This document shows positions 1-13,200 of a stretch of DNA of 64,000 bases, piece after piece. The DNA comes from Tyto alba (lineage: Eukaryota > Chordata > Aves > Strigiformes > Tytonidae). A model generated the notes under the pieces. That model did no database searches and had not been told where the DNA came from. It worked only from the letters and a program-made list of their open reading frames with translations. Position 1 is the first letter of the stretch; the number at the start of each line of letters is the position of its first letter. The DNA lies in contig NW_024881321.1 in NCBI RefSeq assembly GCF_018691265.1, forward strand, positions 24,277,698 through 24,341,697, in the 5' to 3' direction. The position numbers and the translations under genes were made by a program.

Positions 1-732
1 CAGAAGGTAATAGGTACATTTCAATTTGAATAATGTGGCCAGATAAAGATCTCTACCCTTGGATAAGAAGGATCACTTCCTAAAAGTCCTGGTCTTTCTC
101 CACTGATTTAAAGAAACAAAACCCCCAAAAAGATTCTTGGGTAAGGCGAAGTTAAAGCTAAATTTTGGTCATTATATTTTGAAATAGTGTGTCAAGCATT
201 GTTCAAAAAAATGGCCCTAATATTGAAATTAGCAGATATATTTGTCAAAAGTTTGATGTCTAAGCTTTCTAAATCGGAGAAATTTCTCCTTCAATAGCAT
301 CTGTATTTTTACACATAAAAGAATTTTACGTGCTTCAGGCAATTTCCCATCTAGTCACCCAGTGATTCTGCTCATAATATTTCAATAGTAAGATCTTTCC
401 CATAATATTGTTGTCGCTGATTGTGAGTGGTAAGAAACACCAGACAACGTGAGACTGCTAAACTCAGTTTGTGAAGTAGCAGAAAGAAAACACAGGCTGT
501 ATCAGGAAACACTGCACTCACACAGGCACACATAGACACACAAGTAATAAAACCACAACTTTTACCCGCCCAGCAGAAGTCCCACCACCTACAGGTAGCC
601 ACGAGTGCCACTCCACCCAGAGGTCACACCCCTCTGATAGTCATGGGGGTCTCTTGTGACTGGCTGGCAGGTCCAGCTGCCCCTGCCAGTTTACCTGGTA
701 GTACATTGGAGCAGGAAGTCCCTTCCTTACAC

Positions 733-798
733 GGGTGGGGGAGGGGTGTCGGGTGGGGTGGGGTGGAGGGGGTTGGGTCGTGGCGGGGGGTGGGAGGG
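733..798 (+). other. G-quadruplex-prone G-run cluster
   Basis: Eleven runs of three or more G fall within 66 nt on the + strand, most separated by 1-4 nt. By the usual criterion of four G-runs with short loops, several overlapping quadruplexes are possible. The surroundings (about 600-830) are GC-rich in an otherwise AT-rich stretch. No gene start is visible next to it. The sequence pattern is certain; any function is unknown. Confidence 0.7.
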
Positions 799-3106
799 CA
801 GGCATGCCGTTTTGTTTCAGTCAGCATTTCATGACAGGCTGTTGCAAGTCGCTGACATATATCCTAACCCACATCTTTTTTGCAGGGATTTTTGGTGTGT
901 TTGCTCTAACCTGGCAGCCATGGATCATGACACTCAGTTACTCAATTCTTGACTAAGGCTTCTGTGACAATTTTGCTCTTTTTCTTTTGTTTTTTTTTTG
1001 CAGGTTTCTTTGGTCTACATGCTGCATTATATGGAATTATATCTGTATCATAGCGTGTTTCTGTACTGTTTTCCTTATGAATAAAGAAGAAGGGAATGGA
1101 ATATAATTATTTGATAGTGATTAAAATAAGCATAATTGATTAGGCTAGTACAGTATAGTTTAGATTTTTATAGCTCAGTAGTTCAAGACTAGAGGGAGTT
1201 GCCATGCTGTCATTGTTATTGCATGCAGCACACAGCTATTGAGATTTTTCTGTGACAAATATATGTCTACCCAAGCTGAACTGTAGTTGAAAGTAAAGAG
1301 TAAAAATAGAAATGCTGTGTGATCCCAGCCTTTATTTCTTTGGGGTATTTACTCAGTAAGTTCTAATTAATTGTAAATGTGACCTTCAAAATCCATCCTT
1401 ATAAGTCAAAAATGCTCTTTAGACTTTGAGCTTCAGTAGACAGGATAGAAAAGCTGTGATGATGATATTTTTCAGATATTTTCTGATGTGATTTGTTCCT
1501 GTCAGATGTTTAAAAGACTTTCAGGTGCTCTGTAAGTATTTTTACTTTTCTTGGAGGCAGTGGTTACATCTAGAGGAAATTACTGTGGAAACCATTTTAA
1601 ATGTCAGACACATAGTCAAAAGAATTTTTGATATGCTAAAAGTGCTTCTCAAGTGTCTAGGCTGTATACAGGATACCACATACACACATGCATGCGCATG
1701 CACAGTGGGAAGTACTTCACACTGTGAAGTATTTCAGAAATACTCCATTTTGCAGCAGATTGCTCTATAGTCTTAGTGTTTAAGCACTCAGGTGTGTGCA
1801 GTTCATCTGTTAACTGAGGTGAATAATTAGGTATCCCTTACTCAGTTAGGACAATGAAGCAAACATTCCAATTAACTGTCTTCTCAGAGAAAGTCCAAAA
1901 TAAAGATTATTCTTAAAAAAGGATGTTTAAAAATTACATGTTTGGTATTTTCACCTCACATTTTACACAAAAAGTCACTGGTTTCTTGGGCATTGTGAGT
2001 GTTCAGACTTCATTATGTCATTTTTCTAATCTCATTAAAATAATACTGGAATACGTTTAGTGCACTGTTTTGTGGAGTATTGCAAGGAAGACACCTACTA
2101 GAGAAATATTAGTAAGTACTGAAAGGCGAACCTCACATTTTAGGTCACACAGAAAAGCAACCAGTTGTTTCTCTTACAGCATTTATGTTTCTTATTGCAT
2201 GTGATTTGTAATTTTCCAAAGAATTATTGGTTTTCCATGTAATTAACTGTAATACATTGGCATGAGATCTAACTCATAACTCTTCAGCCAGACTTGTGCT
2301 GTCACAGCATTACCAAGCAGTAAATCACATGTAGGTATAAAGATAGAATCTTATAAGAAACCCTATGGCAAGTTTCTTGTCACTTCACACTATTGTAAAC
2401 TTCAGAAACAAAATGCATGGAGAGACTGGATTTTTCTTATTTCTCTTTGATATACTAGAAGCAAATAAGTAGAGTCTTTAAAATATTTGTTTGATATCGG
2501 CTGTCAGTTTTGGTTCTCTGGAAAATAAATTGCTTACTCTAAACTTTTGTTAAATTGTATAATTTAAGGTTCTTATGGCAACCATAGTTCTCCTTTTGTA
2601 GCTTTCCATTTGTTGCTCTGTCTTGCTTTATTTGCTTCTGCATAGAACCAAAACTGATTTTTGAAATGCAGAACTCTTCGATGTTAGCTTATCATTTCCT
2701 AAAGCTTTTTCAACCGATACCAAAATAAAAATCATCCTGACTGATTAACAATATCCAGTTATGACTATATTGGAAGGACTTTATCAACATTCACTCCACT
2801 GCATTTCAGTTTTTCAAGTTTTTCCTGCTCTCTTTATTACTTTCCAGTGAAGGGGTAGAAGAGGGGTGTAGAAACTGATTTTTTACCTCATGTATCTTCT
2901 GGTGGGGAAAATGGGGACTATGCTGATAGGGATCAGATACAATACCAGAAACATTTATTAATGTTATTGTTCATCTAGAACGCAATCTGAAGCTGTTCCT
3001 GTCCAAGCATAAGCCCATCCAGACCATACCATAACCCATCAATATCTTAGCCTCACACTGCCACTCAATCCTTTTATACTGGTAACTCTTTCTTATCAAA
3101 GATTAG

Positions 3107-3128
3107 AAAAAAAAAAAAAAAAAAAAAA
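3107..3128 (+). repeat. Poly(A) homopolymer, 22 bp
   Basis: An uninterrupted run of 22 A is followed by further A/G-rich sequence to about 3190. No retrotransposon body is recognisable upstream, so it is not clearly a retroposition tail. Confidence 0.8.
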
Positions 3129-3698
3129 GCAAACAGAAGAACAAAAGAAATAAAAAGTCTGAAAAAGGAAAAAAATGAAAGTTCAAGAAAATGAGAAGAG
3201 AAGGAAAACTTTTCAGATTTGTGATGATTTTCAAAAGGATGATTTGAAAAAATAAATGTATTTAATGTAAAATCTCCAGATTTTTCTATCTATTTCTGTG
3301 ATAGAATACTTTTAGTTTCCTGTATCAATTACACAATATTTTTCATTAGCAATGTCTTCTGGGTTTTCTAAGCCAACCTGTGAATGGAAATTGAGGAAGA
3401 AATTAAAAAAGGCAGGGCAGTTTCTACAGTAGAGATTCCTGAGGACACAATACTAAAATCCTGCTGGAATGCTCATTTACTTGTTCACAGAGACTTGATC
3501 AAATGTAAGCCTATAGAGAGAATAGATCAAAGAAGACATGATGCATTGCCTCTGTACAGATTTTACACTGACTACCATCTTGATCTCTTTATCAAGTGGA
3601 GGCATATTCACATTAAAATTCATGTAATGCTTTTAGTTTTGACTTTACTTCACAGCATTCTTCCAAGTTTGCAATGTGGAAGTTGCACAATAGCTGCC

Positions 3699-4253
3699 TG
3701 TTGTGGTTTATTTTTGCAGGCAGCTAAACACCACACAGTCACTCCCCCCCCCCCCCCCCCCCCCGGGTTGATGGAGCGAATTGGGGAAAAAAAGAGTAAA
3801 ATTAATGGGTTGAGGTAAAGACAGTTTAATAGAACAGAAAAAGAAAAGATAATACTAATACTAGAATTAGTATATACAAAACAAGCGATGCACAGTGCAC
3901 AACTGCTCACCACCTGTCAACCGATGCCTGGCCAGTCTCTGAGCAGTGGACTCTGGCCAGGTGTCCCCTAGTTTATATGCTGAGCATGACATCATATGGT
4001 ATGGAATATCCCTTTGGCCAGTTTGGGTCATCTGTGTTGGCTGTGTCCCCTCCCAGATTCTTGTGCCCCTCAGTTTACTTGCTGATGGGGTGGTGTGAGA
4101 AGCTGAGAAGTCCTTGACTTAGTGTAAACATTGCCTAGCAACAACTAAAACATCAATGTATTATCAATCAGCATTCTCATCCTAAACCCAAAACACAGCA
4201 CTATACCAGGTACTAGGAAGAAAATTAACTCTATCCCAGCTGAAACCAGAACA
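3699..4253 (-). mobile_element. Solo LTR, short ERVL-like family (copy 1)
   Basis: A 555-bp LTR reading on the minus strand, from TGTTCTGGTTTC at 4253 to CCACAACA at 3699. It is flanked by a perfect 5-bp target duplication, CTGCC (3694-3698 and 4254-4258). Read in its own orientation it has a GCATATAAAC TATA-type box about 60% along its length, then pyrimidine-rich sequence and an ATTAAA-type signal. A C21 run (3744-3764, G-rich in the element's sense) lies near its 3' end. No internal retroviral sequence adjoins it, so it is a solo LTR left by LTR-LTR recombination. A 5-bp duplication fits ERVL-type integrases. It is related to the LTRs at 47459 and 51646. The exact subfamily was not determined. 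Confidence 0.85.
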
Positions 4254-7200
4254 CTGCCTCTGTGTGTTAAGCATCTGTGGGTGGGAAATCTGTAGGATCA
4301 TTTGTCAAAAACCACACTTAGAAATAATTTTGTTTTGGAATGCAGGAGAGCATTTAATCTTAAACAGCTGTAGGCTGAAGTTATTTTCTCCTACTCTCTA
4401 AGCACTAAGGGAGACTTAGTCCACATTCCTGAAAACACCCACTCAATATTATTAATACCCTTAGTAGAAATTCATTATAGTAAAATTAACTATGATCAAG
4501 TCAATTCAAAGGTGGATTATCTTTTTAAATTATTTTACCAAGTGAATTGGGTTAATATAACAGAGAACAGATAAAATAGATAATTGTGTCAGTTTATACA
4601 AAGCACAGATGTCCTACTGCATCTTATTACTTACTCTGCAGCAGGATTCCTTTCTCTTAGACATTAGAAAGGCATAAAAAAGTGGAGGAAGGTCAGTATA
4701 TAAGAGGTAGCACAGACAATATTTCTACAGCTGGGAAGTGTTCTGATCTGACAATGACAGTCTCATTTGTAAACTAGGAAATCTTAACAGAATTATAATA
4801 CTTTCCAAGCAAGTATTAAGAAGTCAGGTATTGACCATCCAGTCACCAGACAGCTCTTGCAATTAAAATTACAGGAGTCATGTGAAACATCACACAGATT
4901 ATGTGTCCTCTTTTAGACATGGAGTCAAGGAGACAATACAGATGTTTAAAAATCCATTGACCAGAAGTACGAACATGGGCAGACAGATGGTCATAAACAA
5001 GCTGTACAAAATATGGTAGGCTGGTCAGGAAAGCTGCTTATAAGGCATTGTAATGACCAGGACTCCTGGTATTTGCAAAGCAAAACAACATTGTGAAAGG
5101 AAGCCCACCTGAGAAGATGGAAAATCTGTCAGTTTTATGGGCACAAGGAATGCTCTTCAACAGACAACGTACAGAAGCAAATGGGATGATCACAAAAATC
5201 TTTGCACTCCTCATTGAGCAAGCCTCATGTGGTAAAAGGCAGACTCTCACTGTCTTTTCCTGTTTAGCTGCTTGAAATTACATTGGAATTTTGAGAATTT
5301 ATGTGAGGAACTAAGCAGTCTCATTTCTCTGAAAAAAAATCACTAGTTTTGAAGTAGTACCTGGTATCAGTAGAATGCTTTGCTGAGTGATTCACCATTG
5401 AATTGTGTGGCATAGTGAAATTTTATACTCTAAAACCTTAAAATCTCTGCAGAAACCATAGCAAATAAATTTATTTTAAAATTATATTTTATTGAGAAAT
5501 GAATATGAAACCACAATGTAAACTTTTCATATTCTATTCATAGTAGATGTCACATAAATACTATCATCTAAACTGTTTTAAATAAAATACAATGTAATAC
5601 TTTTTGTTGTTGTTATTTAACACTACCACTTGGCATTTCTATTGTGCAATTCATCCAAGGTTATGAGAATGCTTTATAAACTTGAATGAATTACACACAC
5701 TGTAGTCTCATGTTTAGGGAATGGAACAGAGGAGTCATTTTACATGTGACTTAAATACAAACACCTTTGTGGTGAAATGTGCCAGCTCTTTAAGTTTTCA
5801 TAGCATCATTAGGCAGTAGATTAAGACAAGAAGTGATTAATATTCAACTAAAACTACTGAATTAATGTACTTAGGTAAAACCTGCTTGCTTATATTGTGG
5901 TTTAATCAAAACACTAAAACCAAGTCATTAAATTCTATGTAAAGCATTTATACTTTTATCTGTTCCTTCTGCCTGTGGGTAGACAACCAACCTGTGGAAG
6001 GAAATCCCCCTGAATTTCCAACTCTTCTTATTGCTACTACTTATTAATGTACATTATAACTAACATGTTGGACTATTGTAAGGTAATAGTAGTGAAAACA
6101 TTTTCTGCTTTCTAGTCTCTGTAGTCAAAACATTTTACAGAAAATTCCTTTATAAAAAGGCTTTCTTCAGTTCTATATTAATGCCACCTATCTGTGGTTT
6201 GTTTTTTTTTTTTTTTTTATCTGATCTATCATACTGCAAAATGATTTCTGCTTTAATTAATCTCTTATAAAAATAAAAAAGTCCAACACAACTGTTCACT
6301 TATGAAAAAGCTAAAATTTCCTTCATTTTAGACAGCAATTCAGTACAACAGTTGTGGTAAAAGTAGATATTTTCAGGACATCATAAGGGCATTCCATGTC
6401 CTAATCAGAGTGAAATAAAGAAACATGGAACTCAATGAATGTGTAAAATAAAAAACTAGTTTAAAAGCCTAAGTATGATAGAGAATTAAAAAATGTCTCC
6501 CTAGAAGCATAGTATGTGGTAATTTGATTTGACAGAGGACCACCTTTGAAAATTACATTCTGTAGCCAGAACACATGGGGGTCAGCAGGTCAAATAGCCT
6601 TGGCATATGATTTTTTGCAAAATTTGCTATGTTTACATTTAAGTAGTATAATTTCAGCCACTTAAGAATATTTTAATGTTTAAATGACTTAGTTGCCTGA
6701 ACTTATTTCCAAACATTCATAAACTCCAGATTTTGCAAAAAGTATCCCATTCTCTTGTATTCTGGTCCCTATTTCATTGTCTTAGCCCTAACAAGTGAGA
6801 AAATATAAGACTGCTTTATGTTCCTTCTATTCAATAATTTTAATTAATCTCACAAGCCTGAAGTTTTGAAGCACACATTTTTCTGTGGAGTAAGGGAATA
6901 ATTATTATTTCAGTTTTATAAAGGAATTGAAATCCTGAACCTGACCAAAATTCTGTAAGAATTTAACATAAGTGCTATAATACAGGAAAGAAACTCCTGA
7001 TACATATTTCAGACTTGCTTGAAATATGTTTGCTCTTATATCAGAAGAAATGAAGAGCAAGAGACCTAAGAAAATTTAATTCATGATCCACCAAGTTGCA
7101 AAATGTCATCACAACAGATCTAGAGATGGGAAGGAGCAAAAACAACATGCAATTTTGGATGATTGAAATGATGGTGAACTAAAATAAAACATGTCAGGGC

Positions 7201-10200
7201 TTTGAGTAACCTGTAAATAGTTGTACAATAATGACTTGTATAAATTATTAAAAGAGTTAACAAATTTAATTTTCTGGACAAAAGCCACAGAGGCTTTTCA
7301 TTGAGAGGGCTTAGAATCCTTTGTCCCCACCTCAGACCTTATCACTTCTTTTTGTGTTGTCACCATGAACATTTTGCTTGTTTTAAAAAAAATAATTCTA
7401 TATATTGCATCTTGTATCACAGTGTAAGCATACACACAAGGAGTAACAGTAGGCCATCTATAGATTATTTCAGGCTAGCACCAATCTTCCCAAGTATGTA
7501 AAAAGAAACTAAATTGTTGATCTCTAAGGTACAGACAGAAATACTCATTGTGAGCATGAACGTTCAGTTTCAGATTGTTGGACTGGTAAGTCATGAGGTA
7601 GAAGAATGTAATGTATGATCATATTGATCATTCTGGGAAGATGGTTTGGATTGTGCTTTGACAGCAGCTTGGGGCTCTGTTATGCTAAAGCATTGGACTG
7701 TCTTTTTGGAGAACATGTGGTCAACAATCTGCCAGTTTAGTAAGTGCTAAAGGACATCATCTCCCTGCCCATTTTCTTCTGGGACCTACTCCTCTTCCTT
7801 ACACTTTCCTCCATGAGATGGGACTTTGTCTCTCCAAGCATGTTCTTTCATGCACACACCAGTATCATACACACATTTGGTGCAAGTTAAATCCCTGCCT
7901 ATGTCTCTGCCCTGGTTGAGAACATCAATGACAGTAGAGAAGAGGGGCTGGATGGTATAGTACAAGGAGCTCCAGAACCTATTTCTTAGAAAGAAGAGGA
8001 TTCAAACAAACAATTCTCCACTTCTCTTGGAATCTTGAAATTATGGGGGTAGGAGGCAGATGACAGATTTATTGCTCTCTATTATCCAACAGTGGTGCAT
8101 TTTGTGATTTGGGATTTTTTTGGGGGGTGGATAGGTGTCTCATTTGAGCCTGAACCTCGAAACAACAAATCAATTTTGGCACATCCGTGTTCAGAAAATC
8201 ATGAGATATGTCCTAAATTAGTCTCAGATGCTTGGGGAAGGGGTAGTGGAACTTCAGTTGACAATTTAGTTGTATTAGGTTTCCCTCTAAGGGGAAAAAA
8301 TAATTGAAAGGTCTTTTGAGAGGATGACTCAGACTACTGTCCCATTCAAAATCCTGTTATGACCAAAAGCGATCACACACAATGTATATAGAACCAAAAT
8401 CTCAGTCAGTCCAATCAACATTTTAAAGAGAAAGACTTTGCCCCAGCCCCTGACAGGCCACTGCTGCCATGGGGGTCATGCTGCAGCAAGGGTGGAGGGG
8501 ATGGAATCAGAAATCAGAATTATGTTTTCCATTTACTGTAGATGGTGGACAATGCCCTCCTAAAATGGCACAGTTGTGTGCCCAAAGTTTGGTGGGATTA
8601 ATCTAATCTAAAGTGTCTTAAAACCTTGGGGAAGGGGTGTGTTTGGGGTATTTATTTATTTATTTGCTACTTTTTTTACCTCTGCTTAAATTATTGCATT
8701 ACATTTAAGATGTCCTTTCTAGTGACTGTGAAGTACCATGAAGGTTAGACAAGTTATGTACCTTTTCAAGGGAAAGCTTTAATTTACTATGGCTCCACAA
8801 ATTGGGCTGTGGAGAAAGTAGAAATGATGAGAATTTTCTGTCCTTGAAACTAGGGAGATTTTACTCAATATCTTCACTGTAAGCAGGTACTTTAAAGAAA
8901 CACTGCAAAAGTTAGAAGAAAATTTAGGTGGCATAGCTGAGAGCTTAGCATACTTTGTCACTTTTTCTTCTCCCCCCCTCCTGACAATTGAATGCTTAAC
9001 AAAGAAAATGTGGTGTTCAGTTATTACACATTCGGTATGGAGTAGTATTAAATCATACATACAGAATCTTTCCTTGGAAAGCTGGTTTTGAGTTTGGTCC
9101 TCCCGTAGGCTGTGACAGGTGGAGAGAGATTTTGAGAGCAACACGTGAGCAGCTCAGGCTCCCACCAGTGGAGTCTCCTGAGCTCCCCTTGCTCTGTTGC
9201 TAAGGAACAAGACAAGCATACAGCTGCCTCTCCTCTCTCTGAAAACTGCAACACCTAAAATGTGATTAAGAACTGTCTGTTTTCATGTTGAGGAATCATA
9301 ATTTTTAAAGCTTCAAGCCCAGGATTCTCTGAAGCATAATGGAGAAAGGAATAAATTAAAGACAGCTGAAAAAAATTCTTACTAAAAATGTCTCAAGCAA
9401 GCTGCTGCTTTTTTAGTTTAGAGCTATGTATAAATACAGCTATTTATAATCTGCTGCTGCAATCATTATGTCAGTATATTCAGTGCAAAACTCTTTGCAA
9501 ATAGTGCTGTGACTCAGAAGATACAGAATTTTTGTCAAGGGCAGGCACTATACAACTTGGGTCTCCCTTATATCTTTGAGAGTTTTGTGACCCTAAGAGT
9601 CATTGGTTGCCAGACTTGCAATTATGAAGGGCATAAGTAATACTATGGCCTATTATTATTGATATTTAGAATACATTATAAATTAAAATCTCCTCATACT
9701 GTCACAGTACTGACCCAGAACTTTCCTTGCCTCATATAGCTCATGATTATGAAAAGATGTAACAGACAGTTAGGTTGATATATAGGTTTGTAGTTGGAAA
9801 GAAAGGTCACAGTAAAGCTGAGAGTTTTGCCTAAATTCATAGTCTCAAACATGGGATTATAAATAGGATTTTTCTTATAAAGACAATATCTACAGCTTGA
9901 AAGTAATGACAGCACTCTGAACAAAAGAACACCAAACAGCATTTAAAAAGAGGGCACTGAAGTTATGAGTTCATTCATAATTCTTATACTGGAACATGAC
10001 AGACATTTTCATGTTGCCATATACAAAGTCTGAGTTATTATATATGTATATAATAGGCAAAAATTATGTCACTGTTATGTATGTGTTTGTGTGCATGTAT
10101 AAGAAAAATATATGCACATATGACTTATACAGACACCAATCACAAAAATACTTTCTTGGTTTTATACTCAATACATCTAAGAAATTACTGTCAATTAAAA

Positions 10201-13200
10201 CAGTCCTGCTGAAATGATGGACCAAAAGCCAAAGTGAATAGTACTAGCAGATGTAAAAAACCTGCTATAATTAATTTTCTTGAAAAAAAAGAGTACATGA
10301 AAGCATTCTTGAGCTGAACACTAGTTTCTTTTATGCATAAAATAATGCAAAGTCAAAGCATCTCTCACACTGAAATGCTTTTTAAGAACTGAAGTAATGT
10401 ATCTTTTAAAAAATATCATTAGTTATGGTATTACAGATGTGTTAGTCTTCTCTTTGTGATTCTGTATGGAAAGACAATGAAGTGTGGGTGACTTTTCTGT
10501 TTTAGGACCTCATCTGTATACTCTGTATCCACATGCTGCACAGTACAGCCATGTGAGCATTATTTCCTATGTAGGAGGACATGAGGCTTCATCCTCAACA
10601 GTTCTTGGTCAGAGAGCTACCTTTTCTAGTGGAATGCTGGTGGGTTACAGTCTGGGTTGTTATGGATGCTGAATAATGGGGCATATTGTCATATTTAAAT
10701 ATACTGTTAAATATTATTCTGTTGGTTTTTTTTGGTTCCCTAATCTTAGTCTTTCTTAGGCTTTGCTTCTGTTATAATCTGTTAAAATATTTCTTTGTCT
10801 TGGAAACCAAACCACATTGTCTTTCAGAGAAGTAAAGAGGACAACTCAGATTGCATCTGGTCTTGTGTACAATTTTTGAGAAAGTAAGATCTATAATGGA
10901 AAGTATAGATTTACAAACTGTCTCAATTTTTTGTTCTGAATATACTGAAGTGCCATTGATTATGGTGATCATTCCAAAAGCAGGAAGTAGGAGACAAAAA
11001 CATAGCAACACCAGCTGGAGTGCAGTCAGTAGAACTGGCTCACTTCTGAGAGAATGTACGAATAATTTTTTTTTTAAAGAGTATAGCAATAGAAGTGTTT
11101 CCTCTACATGTTAGGAAGATCCAACAGCTTTTTTCCAACACATTCATATGTAATTTCCAGGGATTTAGACACACTGACAAGCTGTTAGCATACTACAGCT
11201 GATCTCTAATATCCTGACATGTTGACAGATTTGGAAATGAAAGTTAAAGCCCAAACACTCTTATGTTTTGTGTCTGCCAGGACCACAGATGACTCAAGCA
11301 TAATGTACTAATAACTAGATACCTGCAGTGATCCTTCAGTTTAAGATTCTCGATGAAACAACATATAGAACAATATATCTAACATCTTTCCTCAGATACT
11401 GGTTACATGTATAGATAGATCAATCACAGATCAATTGCTTAGATTTTGTCAAGGAGCCAGGAGTCTCATACATTTTAAAATTGCCTTTTAATGGGGCCTA
11501 GTGTGCTGTTACTGTGTGCCGTAGTGCTGAAAATACAAAATCAGTGAGCATTAAGAACATTTCACATTCTACAGGATAAGGCCTCAATTACTGTTACTAT
11601 TAATTAATTACATATTGACCTAATTACTTATTTTTTAATTGTTACTTTGACCATAGATTGACCACATACTGACCAGATATTTATTAATATGTATTTTTGT
11701 CTTAATTTTCAGTAAGTCAGATCTTTACTTCCATCTGACTGCGGGTGAAAATCTGTTGATCTAATAATTCAGGATCAATGTGTTTCTAGGCATTTCTTGG
11801 CAGTTTACAGTTTACCAGCTTGCCAGTTATCAGACTTGACAATCTTACAACCATCAGCATGTAATGCCATGTAATTCTCCAGGTTTCTCTAACTGATACC
11901 TTTTGATTAAATTGACACAGTAGTTTTGCTGTATTTTCAGACAGAGATGCATTGCTTTGACTTGCTGATTATGTAGTTGCTGATAAAGAAGTTCCACTTC
12001 AGCAGTTTCAGAATCAATAGCAAGAAATGCAACTGCATGCCATATGCTTGCTTCTTACTTTATTACTTTCCTTTTTGGTATTATTGCAGTCTGGGGGCTC
12101 CCTAGACATCGAACATGGTAGTTTTTGATCTTTCAAAATGTCAAACTGCTGCCAGGACACTGTTTGAATGGTTTTACTATCATCACTTTGGAAAAATAGC
12201 AATAGCAAACGAAAACCTGGAGAGAAAGCATTTTCCCTCATTGATTTTTGACCCAAAGTGTCCATGCAATGCACATCTGTTCTCCATGAAAAATATCAGC
12301 CAAAATATTCACTGATTGCTCTTACTTTTTAATGAATACTGGGTAGCGAAGAAGGATTTAATTTTCCTGAGAAATGGTTTATATTTTGCAGAAATATCTT
12401 CAGTTTCATGTGTTACAACATAAAGGCTTACCCTGTGCCTAGCAGTGAAATTGTATCCACAGATATTCTAGAATCCAAAAAAATTCAAAACCACCTTCAC
12501 CTGCTCTTGAAGATCTCTTTACATAGTTACATAAACCAATTGCATAATCCAGCTGCTCTCAGTTTCTCTCCGGGTCTTGTCAGAAGTATTTCTCAATGTA
12601 CCTACTTTGATGGAACCTTTCTATTCTCTTCCTTTCTTCTCAGGTGACACTGTCACTCTCAGTAAGCCTTGATAACCCCTTTACCTTTAAATGAACAGAA
12701 AAGACATGGTTATCGAGGGAGAGGAACATTTATGAGGAAAGCAGAAAATGTTTAAGTTTTAATTGAAAATATTTAAATCTTAAATAATATAAATAGCTTG
12801 TGCAGTGTTTTCAGGCTACCATTTTTATGTACAATCAAAAGTACAGTTATTGAGAACTGAGAAATAAGATCCATTATTAGGGATGTGGAGAAGTATCCTG
12901 TTCCCTGCTCCTTTCTCTAGATTCTGTGAATCTGTGCATATTTATTAATGTTTTAAAATATTAGTTATTGAAAAAAGTCACTCAATATAATGAAAATAAA
13001 AAGTATTATCAATCAAGAAAAAAGATTTTTATTTTAGGGGAAAAAATAAATATATAGTGATATGCTTTTAAACGCAACCCCGCAGGTAATTTTGTCTGTG
13101 TCAACTTTTGCTGTGATCAGTATCTAGGCAGGTAGTTGCATGTATATAAACCATATTTAAAATTACTTTAAGCAAAAAGCCCTGTTTTAGCCACACTTGG

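Larger units (their letters stand above)
1..3698. other. Unique AT-rich DNA, no supported gene
   Basis: I recognise no transposon or host exon here. It holds the G-run cluster near 733-798, an A22 homopolymer at 3107-3128, and an open frame from 3384 that reads 105 codons up to the LTR at 3699 but resembles nothing I know. A pyrimidine tract with an AG at 1002-1003, a 16-codon frame and AATAAA at 1080 mimic a small terminal exon. That pattern could be chance. Confidence 0.6.

Noticed and set aside
8779..9144. 121-aa open frame on the minus strand
   Set aside because: No recognisable domain, no splice or promoter context, and a length that occurs by chance in this much sequence.
9140..9260. 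Small GC-richer stretch that might be a promoter
   Set aside because: No CpG clustering, TATA box or first-exon pattern that stands out.
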